DNA from: Chryseobacterium jejuense
GTDB taxonomy: Bacteria; Bacteroidota; Bacteroidia; Flavobacteriales; Weeksellaceae
Assembly (NCBI RefSeq): GCF_017877355.1
Contig: NZ_JAGIPR010000001.1
Span: forward strand, 496,001-560,000
Length of the DNA stretch: 64,000 bases
Direction of reading: 5' to 3'
Shown here: positions 1 to 7,265 of the stretch, one piece after another
How positions within the stretch are numbered: the first letter of the stretch is position 1
Layout: every line of letters starts with the position of its first letter
The notes under the pieces: model-generated
Told to the model about the DNA's origin: nothing
The model's input: the letters and a program-made list of their open reading frames with translations, nothing else
Database searches by the model: none
Translations under genes and position numbers: made by a program

Positions 1-320
1 ATCAATTCTTAAAGTATGCGGATCTGTTTATTCTATCTTCAAGATACGAAGGTTTCCCTAATGTACTTCTGGAAGCCGGAGCTTGTGGAACCTACTCGTT
101 AGCTAATAATTGCCCGGGAGGAATCAATGAGATCATTCAGCATAATGTGAATGGTGAAATTGCTGATATTGAAGATTATGAAAGTTTTGCACAGAAAGTA
201 ATTAAAGTGATGCATCAGGATAATAATCGCGACGCCATAAAAAATTCCATAAAATCCAGATTTTCAAAGAATATTATATTGGATAAATACGAAAAGGTTT
301 TGTTGGATTTAATGAAGTAG
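1..320 (+). CDS. Glycosyltransferase, C-terminal part (GT4-like)
   Basis: Only the last 105 or so codons are present; the reading frame enters from the left edge at base 3 and stops at TAG 318-320. The visible part holds the C-terminal nucleotide-sugar-binding half of a GT-B glycosyltransferase: SSRYEGFPNVLLEA has the E-x7-E pattern typical of GT4 enzymes, followed by a Pro-Gly-Gly-Ile-Asn-Glu segment. Such enzymes transfer a sugar from an NDP-sugar to a lipid or polysaccharide acceptor at the cytoplasmic face of the membrane. The acceptor cannot be inferred because the upstream cluster lies outside the window. Confidence 0.85.
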   Translation, partial: QFLKYADLFILSSRYEGFPNVLLEAGACGTYSLANNCPGGINEIIQHNVNGEIADIEDYESFAQKVIKVMHQDNNRDAIKNSIKSRFSKNIILDKYEKVLLDLMK

Positions 321-385
321 TATTTCCATATTTGTCTTATAGAGCTTTATTTTCTTAGATTTGAAATCTGATAAAATAAATGGTA

Positions 386-730
386 ATGAAGAAAATCCCC
401 CAAATAGGATGTGCGTGTGAAAAACCTGATTTTAATTATACTGAATTTAGAAGTTCGGAATTAGGGATAGATCATACCAACGGAAGAAATGGAGAAGTAA
501 CGATTCAACAGTGTAAGTTATGCCAAAGAATATGGATTCATTATTTTGTTGAATATGAGCATTATCCTAAATCAGGAAGATGGTACAAAGGAATTGTTTC
601 AAAAAAAGACCGTTCACAAGTAACCCCGGAAAATGCAGTAGAATTTCTGGAAAGCCTTGAATGGTATGTATATGGTGGTTCATATTTTGAAAGTACGGGT
701 GCCATAGGACAAGGAAAGCTGAATGTGTAG
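386..730 (+). CDS. Small putative zinc-binding protein, unknown function
   Basis: A 114-residue soluble protein that I do not recognise. It has a Cys-x-Cys pair near residues 9-11 and a Cys-x2-Cys pair at 43-46, so it could bind one zinc ion as a small ribbon. The rest is rich in aromatic residues. An ATG two codons upstream (380) is an alternative start; 386 is preferred because the Met-Lys-Lys start is common here. It follows the glycosyltransferase by about 65 bases and may be the last gene of that unit. No signal peptide is visible, so it is probably cytoplasmic. Confidence 0.6.
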   Translation: MKKIPQIGCACEKPDFNYTEFRSSELGIDHTNGRNGEVTIQQCKLCQRIWIHYFVEYEHYPKSGRWYKGIVSKKDRSQVTPENAVEFLESLEWYVYGGSYFESTGAIGQGKLNV

Positions 731-756
731 TATTTTATAAATTAAATATCAAATCA

Positions 757-1143
757 ATGAAGCCTTCTATAATTGTTATTTTGATGCTGAATGCAGTTCT
801 AATATCGGCTCAGCAGAAGACAATCTCAAGAAAGGAATTGTTAAAAACTGCTATTGATCAGAAAGTAAAATCCACAGAGATTCAGGAAATAACGATGGCG
901 GCAGGGCAAGGAGCTCCTGAACATCTGCATCCCTGTCCCGTTTTAGGGATAATCAATTCTGGCGAAGCTGTTTTTCAGATCGAAGGACAGGAGAAAGTGG
1001 TACTTCATGAAGGAGATGCTTTTTATGAACCTAAGAATATGAAAATCCTTCATTTTGATAATGCATCAGCTGAAAAACCACTTGTCTTTACTGCAATGTA
1101 TTTGAAGGCTGGGAGTGAGGAAAATATAAAATTCATAAAATAA
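757..1143 (+). CDS. Secreted cupin-domain protein
   Basis: A 128-residue protein with an N-terminal signal peptide (hydrophobic residues 4-17 ending Ser-Ala-Gln) followed by one cupin barrel. The metal-binding cupin motif 1 is seen as Gln-Gly-Ala-Pro-Glu-His-Leu-His (His56 and His58), and motif 2 around His-Glu-Gly-Asp-Ala-Phe. Cupins of this size bind a metal ion and may act as isomerases, dioxygenases or sensors; the substrate is not predictable. Export to the periplasm is inferred from the signal. It lies 26 bases after the preceding small gene and upstream of lpdA, which has its own promoter. Confidence 0.75.
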   Translation: MKPSIIVILMLNAVLISAQQKTISRKELLKTAIDQKVKSTEIQEITMAAGQGAPEHLHPCPVLGIINSGEAVFQIEGQEKVVLHEGDAFYEPKNMKILHFDNASAEKPLVFTAMYLKAGSEENIKFIK

Positions 1144-1199
1144 CATTTTTCTTACAACTAAAGCATATAATTATCATTTTTAAAATTGATAAAACTCAC

Positions 1200-1230
1200 T
1201 TTGGTGCTTGGTAATTTATATGTAAATTTG
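1200..1230 (+). promoter_or_regulatory. Bacteroidetes-type promoter for lpdA
   Basis: TTTG at 1200-1203 and TAAATTTG at 1223-1230 are separated by 19 bases, a good match to the -33/-7 arrangement recognised by the Bacteroidetes primary sigma factor. Transcription would start near 1237, leaving a leader of about 35 bases before lpdA. Confidence 0.7.
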
Positions 1231-1273
1231 TGAGAATTAAGATAGATAATAATAAACAAATTCATAAAATAAC

Positions 1274-2677
1274 ATGAGTCAATTCGATGTTACCGTAATA
1301 GGTTCTGGTCCTGGTGGTTATGTAGCTGCGATCCGTGCAGCACAGTTAGGTTTCAAAACAGCAATTATTGAAAAATATTCAACTTTAGGCGGAACTTGTC
1401 TTAACGTTGGATGTATTCCGTCAAAAGCGCTTCTTGACAGCTCTGAGCATTTCGAAAATGCAAAACACAATTTTGCAGGTCACGGAATTATCATCAATGA
1501 GCCACAAGTAGATATTGCAAGAATCATTGAGCGTAAAAATGAAGTTGTAGATCAAACAACTAAAGGAATCAATTTCTTAATGGACAAAAACAAAATCACT
1601 GTTTTTGAAGGATTAGGAAGCTTTGAATCTGCTACTCAGATTAAAATCACTAAAAATGATGGTTCTTCTGAAACGATCGAATCTAAATATACCATTATTG
1701 CAACAGGTTCTAAACCGTCTTCACTTCCTTTTATCACTCTTGATAAAGAAAGAGTGATCACTTCTACTGAAGCATTAAACCTTAAAGAGGTACCTAAGCA
1801 CTTAGTAGTAATTGGAGGTGGAGTAATTGGTCTTGAATTAGGATCTGTATACCTAAGATTAGGTGCTCAGGTAACTGTAGTTGAGTTCATGGATAAAATC
1901 ATCCCTGGAATGGATGGAGCTTTAAGTAAAGAATTAACTAAAGTTCTTAAAAAACAAGGTATGAAGTTTATGCTTTCTACAGCAGTTTCTGCGGTGGAAA
2001 GAAACGGAGATACTGTAAAAATCACAGCTAAAGACAAAAAAGGAGAAGAAGTAGTAGTAGAAGGAGATTACTGTTTAGTTTCTGTAGGTAGAAAACCTTA
2101 TACAGATGGTCTTGGTCTTGAAAAAGCTGGTGTAGAACTTGACGAAAGAGGAAGAGTAAAAACAAATGAGCATTTACAGACTAACGTTGCAAACATTTAT
2201 GCAATTGGTGATGTTATCAAAGGTGCTATGCTTGCTCACAAAGCTGAAGAAGAAGGAGTTCTTGTTGCTGAAATATTAGCAGGTCAAAAACCTCATATCA
2301 ACTATAACTTAATTCCTGGTGTTGTTTACACTTGGCCGGAAGTTGCAGGAGTTGGTAAAACTGAAGAGCAATTAAAAGAAGAAGGAGTAGCTTACAAAGT
2401 AGGTTCTTTCCCAATGAGAGCATTAGGAAGAAGCCGTGCAAGTGGTGATACCGATGGACTTGTTAAGATTATTGCTGACGAAAAAACTGATGAGATCTTA
2501 GGAATGCACATCATTGGAGCAAGAGCTGCTGACCTTATTGCAGAAGGAGTAATTGCTATGGAATTCCGTGCAAGTGCTGAAGATATCGCAAGAAGTTCTC
2601 ACGCTCACCCAACCTATGCAGAAGCAATTAAAGAAGCTGCATTGGATGCTACAGCAAAAAGATCTATCCACATGTAA
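1274..2677 (+). CDS. lpdA: Dihydrolipoyl dehydrogenase
   Basis: Flavoenzyme that reoxidises dihydrolipoamide with NAD+, the shared E3 subunit of the pyruvate and 2-oxoglutarate dehydrogenase complexes and possibly the glycine cleavage system. The 467-residue length is typical. The N-terminal FAD fold has Gly-Ser-Gly-Pro-Gly-Gly near residues 10-15; the redox-active disulfide is Cys42-x4-Cys47 in GGTCLNVGCIPSK; the NAD-binding Gly-Gly-Gly-Val-Ile-Gly lies in the middle; the C-terminal dimer domain ends with the catalytic pair His445 and Glu450. It is monocistronic: a promoter stands upstream and a strong terminator follows. Codon use is smooth and GAA/AAA-rich, as expected for a highly expressed gene. 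Confidence 0.97.
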   Translation: MSQFDVTVIGSGPGGYVAAIRAAQLGFKTAIIEKYSTLGGTCLNVGCIPSKALLDSSEHFENAKHNFAGHGIIINEPQVDIARIIERKNEVVDQTTKGINFLMDKNKITVFEGLGSFESATQIKITKNDGSSETIESKYTIIATGSKPSSLPFITLDKERVITSTEALNLKEVPKHLVVIGGGVIGLELGSVYLRLGAQVTVVEFMDKIIPGMDGALSKELTKVLKKQGMKFMLSTAVSAVERNGDTVKITAKDKKGEEVVVEGDYCLVSVGRKPYTDGLGLEKAGVELDERGRVKTNEHLQTNVANIYAIGDVIKGAMLAHKAEEEGVLVAEILAGQKPHINYNLIPGVVYTWPEVAGVGKTEEQLKEEGVAYKVGSFPMRALGRSRASGDTDGLVKIIADEKTDEILGMHIIGARAADLIAEGVIAMEFRASAEDIARSSHAHPTYAEAIKEAALDATAKRSIHM

Positions 2678-2710
2678 TATTTGATTAAAAATTTAATCAT
2701 TTAAATAGTA

Positions 2711-2737
2711 AAAGAGGAGCAATTGCTCCTCTTTTTT
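2711..2737 (+). terminator. Rho-independent terminator of lpdA
   Basis: AAAGAGGAGC pairs perfectly with GCTCCTCTTT around an AATT loop and is followed by a T run. It lies 33 bases after the lpdA stop. Confidence 0.9.
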
Positions 2738-2758
2738 GTTTGGCTCTATATCTTTTCT

Positions 2759-2789
2759 TGTCATTGCGAGCAAAGCGAAGCAATCTCAA
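2759..2789. repeat. REP-like palindromic repeat
   Basis: The stretch begins TGTCATTGCGAG and ends GAAGCAATCTCAA, the signature of a short interspersed repeat seen in many bacterial genomes. It lies in a roughly 460-base region between the lpdA terminator and the next gene. When translated it gives a spurious 'VIASKAKQS' peptide often misannotated as protein. Related elements with TGTCATT and AATGACA ends occur at 15151-15246 and 23124-23193. Confidence 0.55.
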
Positions 2790-2845
2790 CGTTGTAAGTA
2801 TGTTTTAAATCGCAAAGCCGCAATTTTTTTTGAAGAGCAGAGATG

Positions 2846-3011
2846 TTTAAGGCGCAAGTATTTTATCTCCGATAAAATTGTACACTGCTACAATGTTTTT
2901 TATAATCACCACGAATACACAAATGATTCTTATTAATGTATAAAATATAAAAAGGGAAATCTTTTGAAAGATTTTCCTTGCTGAGAATCTTGTGTTCTCT
3001 TGCGCCTTAAA
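2846..3011. repeat. MITE-like element with 13-bp inverted ends
   Basis: TTTAAGGCGCAAG at 2846-2858 is perfectly inverted as CTTGCGCCTTAAA at 2999-3011. Between them lies CCACGAATACACAAAT (2909-2924), whose complement nearly matches 23291-23306. No coding sequence fits. The remaining intergenic DNA up to 3197 is AT-rich with no other clear feature. Confidence 0.4.
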
Positions 3012-3197
3012 AACAGCATATTATGAAAAACCCTTGCGCCCTTTGCTCTGTTCTAACAATTTTAATTAATTGAATATCTGAGAACATACTTTTAAAAATA
3101 AGCGAATTAAGAATTTATTCATATATCCAATACCGTTTTGAAGGGCTAATAAACCGTTTTTGGCATAAAAATGGAGATTGATTTTGAAAAATCAAAC

Positions 3198-3422
3198 ATG
3201 AAGAAAATTTTTATCAGTGTAATGCTTTTGATGGGAATAAACTCTTTTGCTCAAGAAGCAGGTAAGGCTGGCGAATTGTTAGAAAATGAAGCTTCAGCTA
3301 GTGAAATACGGGGTCCAAAATCAGGGATAAAAAACAAAACCTTTGATCGTAATCCAGAGAATCAGAATACCCACAGTCATTCAGTAAGCTTTTCAAAAAA
3401 AGTACAAAACAAACTCCATTAG
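3198..3422 (+). CDS. Small secreted protein, unknown
   Basis: A 74-residue product with a clear signal peptide: Met-Lys-Lys, then a hydrophobic stretch ending Asn-Ser-Phe-Ala-Gln at about residue 19. The mature part is short, polar and probably disordered (Glu/Ser/Asn/His-rich). An in-frame ATG at 3171 would add nine charged residues before the signal peptide, so 3198 is the better start. I recognise no family. It stands alone, with a repeat-rich region upstream and a promoter for the next gene downstream. Confidence 0.5.
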   Translation: MKKIFISVMLLMGINSFAQEAGKAGELLENEASASEIRGPKSGIKNKTFDRNPENQNTHSHSVSFSKKVQNKLH

Positions 3423-3453
3423 AGTTCAGAAAATCATTTAATTAAAAAAATAG

Positions 3454-3484
3454 TTTGGAAATTCTCTTTTTTTAATTAATTTTG
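3454..3484 (+). promoter_or_regulatory. Promoter of the first TetR gene
   Basis: TTTG (3454-3457), a 19-base spacer, then TAATTTTG (3477-3484). The TetR start codon lies at 3506, so the leader is only about 15 bases. Confidence 0.7.
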
Positions 3485-3504
3485 TATCAATCATTACAAA
3501 AATA
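3467..3504 (+). promoter_or_regulatory. Putative TetR operator, copy 1
   Basis: This 38-base stretch is repeated in exact register at 4089-4126. Both copies have TTTTTTTAATTA, then 11 variable bases, then ATCATTACAAAAATA. By eye 33 of 38 positions agree. It overlaps the -7 box and transcription start of the regulator, where an autorepressor would bind. Confidence 0.5.
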
Positions 3505-3505
3505 A

Positions 3506-4087
3506 ATGAAAGGGAGGCCAAATATTTATCAGGATAAAGAATTGATTTTAAAAGCTCAGAAACTTTTCTGGGAGAAAGGTTTTACAGCAACTTCTCTTAG
3601 TGATCTGAGTGTAGCAACCGGAGCAGGTGCCGGAAGTTTATATAACTCATTCAAAGGAGGCAAAAAAGAACTATTTAGTAAAAGCCTGGAACAGCGAAGA
3701 GAAGATTTTGAAGATTTCAAGCAAATATTGAATAAAAGCGAAGATCCAATCGGACTAATTAAAAACTTTTTTCTAAATATCGCCAATGCAGAATATAATG
3801 ACCATATGAAAGGCTGTATTGTAGCCAATACTCTTGTTGAAATGACATTTGTAGATGAAAATTTAAAAGATGAGGCTGTGGAGGTACTAAAAGAAACAGA
3901 AAAACTTTATACTTCTGTTATTCAGGAACAGCAAAATAAAGGTAATCTTAAAACGAAACTTCAGGCAACTGTTTTGGCTAAATATCTGATAACATTTTGG
4001 TGTGGGATCAATTCTCTTCGCAGAATGTATCCGGATAAAAAAACTTTGAAAACTCAAATTGACTTACAATTGCAGTTATTGCAATAA
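3506..4087 (+). CDS. TetR/AcrR-family transcriptional regulator
   Basis: A 193-residue repressor-type protein. Residues about 10-55 form the TetR DNA-binding domain, with helix-turn-helix Thr-Ser-Leu-Ser-Asp-Leu-Ser-Val-Ala-Thr-Gly followed by the Gly-Ser-Leu-Tyr-Asn-Ser-Phe recognition helix; the rest is the helical ligand-binding and dimer domain. The next gene, an SDR oxidoreductase 44 bases downstream on the same strand, is preceded by a near-copy of this gene's own promoter/operator, so the SDR is its probable target. Family knowledge says the ligand is usually a small hydrophobic molecule, often the substrate of the regulated enzyme; which one is unknown. Confidence 0.9.
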   Translation: MKGRPNIYQDKELILKAQKLFWEKGFTATSLSDLSVATGAGAGSLYNSFKGGKKELFSKSLEQRREDFEDFKQILNKSEDPIGLIKNFFLNIANAEYNDHMKGCIVANTLVEMTFVDENLKDEAVEVLKETEKLYTSVIQEQQNKGNLKTKLQATVLAKYLITFWCGINSLRRMYPDKKTLKTQIDLQLQLLQ

Positions 4088-4088
4088 A

Positions 4089-4126
4089 TTTTTTTAATTA
4101 TTTATTTAACGATCATTACAAAAATA
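4089..4126 (+). promoter_or_regulatory. Putative TetR operator, copy 2, before the SDR gene
   Basis: Second copy of the 38-base element at 3467-3504. Here the -7 box has decayed (TATTTATT where copy 1 has TAATTTTG), but the ATCATTACAAAAATA part is identical. It ends six bases before the SDR start codon. Confidence 0.5.
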
Positions 4127-4131
4127 GAATA

Positions 4132-4923
4132 ATGAATTTACATCTAAAAGGAAAAAAAGCATTTATTAGTGGTTCTACACAAGGGATAGGATTTTCGATA
4201 GCAAAACAATTATTACAGGAAGGGGCAGCAGTTATTATCAATGGAAGAAGCAAAGAAAAGACAGAGTGGGCAGAAAAAAAACTTCAGCAGGAATTTGCAG
4301 ATGCAGATGTATCAGGAATTGTAGCTGATTTTGCTAAAAAAGAAGATATTATCAAGCTATCTGAGGAACTTTCAGATATTGATATTCTTATTAATAACGT
4401 AGGTATTTTTGGAATTAATGATTTTTATGAAATAACAGATGAAGACTGGTATCATTATTTTGAAATTAATGTAATGAGCGGGATGCGCCTATCAAGAAAA
4501 CTTCTTCCCGGAATGATTAAAAAGAATTCGGGGAGAATTATTTTTATCAGTAGTGAATCAGGAGTAAATGTTCCTGAAAATATGATTCATTACGGGATGA
4601 CAAAGGCTGCAATGTCTGCTTTAAGTAATGGATTATCTAAACTTACTAAAGGAACATCTGTTACCATTAATACAATTTTAGGAGGTCCTACTTATTCAGA
4701 AGGAGTTGCGAACACTGTAGAACAGATCGCAGAAGGACAAAATCTGCCAATTAATCAAATGAAAGATATTATTATTCAGAACTCTAATCCGCATATACTT
4801 TTGCAAAGATTCATCAATCCGGAAGAGATTGCCAGTTTGGCGGTATATCTTTCCAGTCCGCTTTCTATAGCTGTTAATGGAGCTAGTCTGAGGGCAGACA
4901 GTGGTGTTTTGAAAATAATCTAG
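4132..4923 (+). CDS. SDR-family NAD(P)-dependent oxidoreductase
   Basis: A 263-residue classical short-chain dehydrogenase/reductase. The cofactor motif is Gly-Ser-Thr-Gln-Gly-Ile-Gly (residues 14-20), followed by Asn-Asn-Val-Gly near 88-91; catalytic residues are Ser140 or Ser141, Tyr154 and Lys158 (Tyr-Gly-Met-Thr-Lys). An Arg at about residue 39 after the second beta strand favours NADP. It would oxidise or reduce a hydroxyl/carbonyl substrate in the cytoplasm; the substrate is unknown. It follows the TetR gene by 44 bases behind a duplicated operator, so expression is probably induced when the repressor releases. Confidence 0.92.
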   Translation: MNLHLKGKKAFISGSTQGIGFSIAKQLLQEGAAVIINGRSKEKTEWAEKKLQQEFADADVSGIVADFAKKEDIIKLSEELSDIDILINNVGIFGINDFYEITDEDWYHYFEINVMSGMRLSRKLLPGMIKKNSGRIIFISSESGVNVPENMIHYGMTKAAMSALSNGLSKLTKGTSVTINTILGGPTYSEGVANTVEQIAEGQNLPINQMKDIIIQNSNPHILLQRFINPEEIASLAVYLSSPLSIAVNGASLRADSGVLKII

Positions 4924-4954
4924 TTAATAGAAACTGATCTGAAGTTCAATTGAA

Positions 4955-5401
4955 TTACATTATCTTCATTTTATCATAAAATTTCGAATGATTAGGAGCA
5001 ATATTAAACTGAATTCCCAAAGTAATTCCTTTAAAGTATTTTTCTTTGTGTATTGGAAAAGCATATCCCGTATTCAGAAACAGTAGGTTGAGTAATGAGA
5101 TTCCAATTCTGGGTTCTATTGCATATTCATTGATAGAAACGCCATACAACTGGCCATTGTTGGTATAATAAACATTGGCTTCGGGTAGGAATTTATGGGT
5201 TTCATTAATGCGTGTATAAAGCATAGAAGGTCCTATAATCAAAGATTTATAGCTAGATTCTCCAAGTCTGAATTCAAGCCCAGCCTGCAAAACATTCCTT
5301 CCAGTATAGCGGTAGGCCAGATTAACAGCTGCTTTATCCAGTATTTGTGCATTTGTAAGAATGATGGAAAGAAGAAATGTCAGTACAAAATAATTTTTCA
5401 T
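4955..5401 (-). CDS. Secreted beta-rich protein, probable outer-membrane-type barrel
   Basis: A 148-residue protein with a signal peptide (Met-Lys-Asn-Tyr then hydrophobic residues to Thr-Asn-Ala-Gln near 19). The mature chain alternates polar and hydrophobic residues with repeated Gly/Tyr positions (Leu-Ala-Tyr-Arg-Tyr-Thr-Gly, Gly-Leu-Glu-Phe-Arg-Leu-Gly, Gly-Ile-Gln-Phe-Asn), as in small beta-barrels. I cannot name a family. It is convergent with the SDR gene (31 bases between stops) and stands alone. Location in the outer membrane is inference. Confidence 0.6.
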   Translation of the reverse strand: MKNYFVLTFLLSIILTNAQILDKAAVNLAYRYTGRNVLQAGLEFRLGESSYKSLIIGPSMLYTRINETHKFLPEANVYYTNNGQLYGVSINEYAIEPRIGISLLNLLFLNTGYAFPIHKEKYFKGITLGIQFNIAPNHSKFYDKMKIM

Positions 5402-5504
5402 GTTTTTCAGTTTTTTTGTTCAAAATATATTGGTTTTAAAGCTTGTTACAAAGATAAAAATGATTCTTAAAAGTATTCACTAGGTTAAAACCTCCAAATT
5501 TCCG

Positions 5505-5512
5505 TACCTTTG
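5505..5512 (+). promoter_or_regulatory. -7 box (TACCTTTG) for the S1-domain gene
   Basis: TACCTTTG fits TAnnTTTG and lies 20 bases before the start codon at 5532. No clear TTTG -33 partner is visible. Confidence 0.5.
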
Positions 5513-5531
5513 TCAGCTAATTTTATCATCA

Positions 5532-6359
5532 ATGCAACTCGGAAAAACTCAGAATTTACAAATTTCAGAAAAAATTAATTCAGGATGGATCTTAACAGAC
5601 GAAGAATCCAGTGAAAAAGCTTTTCTTCCTAAAATCTTCATTCGTGAAGAACAGGAAGTAGGAGAGTATGTTGAGGTTTTTGTGTATCAGGATGATGATA
5701 AATTAAAAGCGACTACTGAAATTCCTTTGGCGGAAGTAGGTGAATTTGCGGTAATGAGTTGTGTACAGAGCCTTCCAAGCGGAGCTTTTATGGATTGGGG
5801 AATTATTAAAGATTTATTTGTTCCGTACAAGCAGCAGAAAACCAAAATGATTGAAGGCAAAAGATATCTGGTTTATCTCTATGTAGATGAGGATATGGAG
5901 CTGATTACGGGAACTACAAAATTCAAAAGAAATCCACAATATGAGGATCTTCCGTTCAAAAAAGGAGATAAAGTAGATCTTATCATGATGAACGAAAGTG
6001 AACTGGGATGGAATGTGGTCATCAACAAACAATATATCGGTTTGATCTATGCTTCGGATGTTTTCAAAAAGCTATATCCGTTGTCGGAAGAGACAGGATA
6101 TATCAAAACCATTCGTGAAGATGGGAAAATAGATATTTCCCTGCAGTCGGAAGGATTTGAAAATATTGATGAATTCAAACAAAAGATCTTAGACAGGCTA
6201 GAAGAAAACTATGGACTTCTGTATGTTTCAGATAAATCTACTCCTGAAGAAATCAAAGATGAGCTTCAGATGAGTAAAAAGAATTTTAAGAAAGCCATTG
6301 GTGGACTTTATAAAGATAAGATCATCGATATCTTAGATGACAAAATAAAATTATTATAA
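5532..6359 (+). CDS. CvfB-like S1 RNA-binding protein
   Basis: A 275-residue protein with the build of the CvfB/YitL family: tandem S1-type OB folds and a C-terminal winged helix. An S1-like segment is seen around residues 65-95 (Gly-Ala-Phe-Met-Asp-Trp-Gly...Asp-Leu-Phe-Val-Pro) and again around 145-210 (Gly-Asp-Lys-Val-Asp, Tyr-Ile-Gly-Leu-Ile-Tyr, then Asp-Gly-Lys-Ile-Asp-Ile-Ser-Leu-Gln). The C-terminal part after about 215 is the winged-helix region. Family members bind RNA and affect gene expression post-transcriptionally. It is monocistronic with its own -7 box and terminator. Confidence 0.85.
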   Translation: MQLGKTQNLQISEKINSGWILTDEESSEKAFLPKIFIREEQEVGEYVEVFVYQDDDKLKATTEIPLAEVGEFAVMSCVQSLPSGAFMDWGIIKDLFVPYKQQKTKMIEGKRYLVYLYVDEDMELITGTTKFKRNPQYEDLPFKKGDKVDLIMMNESELGWNVVINKQYIGLIYASDVFKKLYPLSEETGYIKTIREDGKIDISLQSEGFENIDEFKQKILDRLEENYGLLYVSDKSTPEEIKDELQMSKKNFKKAIGGLYKDKIIDILDDKIKLL

Positions 6360-6363
6360 AATA

Positions 6364-6391
6364 AAAAGAGCAGAATTTTCTGCTCTTTTTT
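6364..6391 (+). terminator. Rho-independent terminator after the S1-domain gene
   Basis: AAAAGAGCAGAA pairs perfectly with TTCTGCTCTTTT around a two-base gap, followed by T residues, just after the stop codon. Confidence 0.9.
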
Positions 6392-6524
6392 GTTGATATA
6401 TACATCCAAATCCATTTACAGTAAGATTTCTATAGTATTCTTCACTATAATATTCAATCTTAAAAATCCAAACTTTATTTCAAAAATATGATGTAAATCA
6501 TAATAATTTCGTTTAATTTTTTTG

Positions 6525-6542
6525 TTTAACAATTTTGTCAAA
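6525..6542 (+). promoter_or_regulatory. Palindromic operator O1 of the efflux operon
   Basis: TTTAACA, four bases, TGTCAAA: an imperfect 18-base inverted repeat with one mismatch. It covers the TTTG -33 box of the TetR promoter. The same element occurs 50 bases downstream. Confidence 0.6.
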
Positions 6543-6564
6543 AATAAAATTTGATATAAATTTG
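6534..6564 (+). promoter_or_regulatory. Promoter of the TetR-efflux operon
   Basis: TTTG (6534-6537), a 19-base spacer, then TAAATTTG (6557-6564). Transcription should begin near 6571, leaving a leader of about 14 bases. Confidence 0.7.
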
Positions 6565-6574
6565 CACAAATTTG

Positions 6575-6592
6575 TTTAACAAAAATGTCAAA
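6575..6592 (+). promoter_or_regulatory. Palindromic operator O2 overlapping the TetR start codon
   Basis: Second copy of the inverted repeat TTTAACA-N4-TGTCAAA. The ATG of the TetR gene (6585-6587) lies inside it, so codons 1-3 are part of the operator. Surrounding bases also match copy O1 (TTTGTTTAACAA...GTCAAA). Confidence 0.6.
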
Positions 6593-7178
6593 CCAAGCAA
6601 AAAAAGACCAAACACAGGAATTGATCAAGGAGACAGCGAAGAAATTATTCTTTGTGAAAGGAAAATTTGATGCTACTACGCAGGAGATTGCAGATGAAGC
6701 AGGAGTGAATAGAACACTTATTAATTATTACTTCCGATCAAGAGACAAACTGATTCAGATCATCTTTGATGAAGCACAGAAAGTAGAGCAGGAGAAATCA
6801 AAGATCATTCAGAATTCGGATCTTCCATTTAAAGTGAAGATCAGCAAGTTTATAGAAAGCAGCCTTTCTACGAGCCTACAGTATCCGTATCTGGAAACTT
6901 ATATTGTTTCACAGATTAATAAAGGAACCTGCCATCAGAGAGAAATAGAAGAAGATATTCTGGAAACTCTGTATAAGGATATTGAAAAAGAAATGGAGCT
7001 GGGAAATATTGAAAAAATGGCTCCCGTTCAGTTTATTCTGAATATGGTTTCACTATTAGTTTTTCCAAGTGCGGTAAGACCATTGTTTATGGAAAATCTG
7101 ATGATCAGTGACGAAGAATATGATAAGATTATTTCAGAGAGAAAAGAGATCATTATCAATATGTTATTTAAAAATTAA
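6585..7178 (+). CDS. TetR-family repressor of the adjacent RND efflux operon
   Basis: A 197-residue TetR-type regulator. The helix-turn-helix lies at residues about 28-50 (Thr-Thr-Gln-Glu-Ile-Ala-Asp-Glu-Ala-Gly-Val-Asn-Arg then Thr-Leu-Ile-Asn-Tyr-Tyr-Phe); the remainder is the ligand-binding helical domain. It is the first gene before tolC/adaptor/RND genes on the same strand, 87 bases ahead, the classic place for a local efflux repressor. Two identical-type operators flank its own promoter, one over the -33 box and one over the start codon, so autorepression is strongly suggested. The inducer is unknown. Confidence 0.92.
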   Translation: MSNQAKKDQTQELIKETAKKLFFVKGKFDATTQEIADEAGVNRTLINYYFRSRDKLIQIIFDEAQKVEQEKSKIIQNSDLPFKVKISKFIESSLSTSLQYPYLETYIVSQINKGTCHQREIEEDILETLYKDIEKEMELGNIEKMAPVQFILNMVSLLVFPSAVRPLFMENLMISDEEYDKIISERKEIIINMLFKN

Positions 7179-7265
7179 AAAAATCTAAAGTATTTCTTAA
7201 AATGATTCGTCAGTTAGAAATAAAAACAAGGATAAAAATTAAAAAAATAAACGAAGTATAAAATT

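Noticed and set aside
2736..2936. Open frame giving a VIASKAKQS-type peptide
   Set aside because: This peptide comes from translating a common palindromic repeat and is a known annotation artefact; there is no start context or conserved product.
6416..6628. Minus-strand frame across the TetR promoter
   Set aside because: It covers the operators and promoter of the efflux operon and has low-complexity AT-rich sequence.
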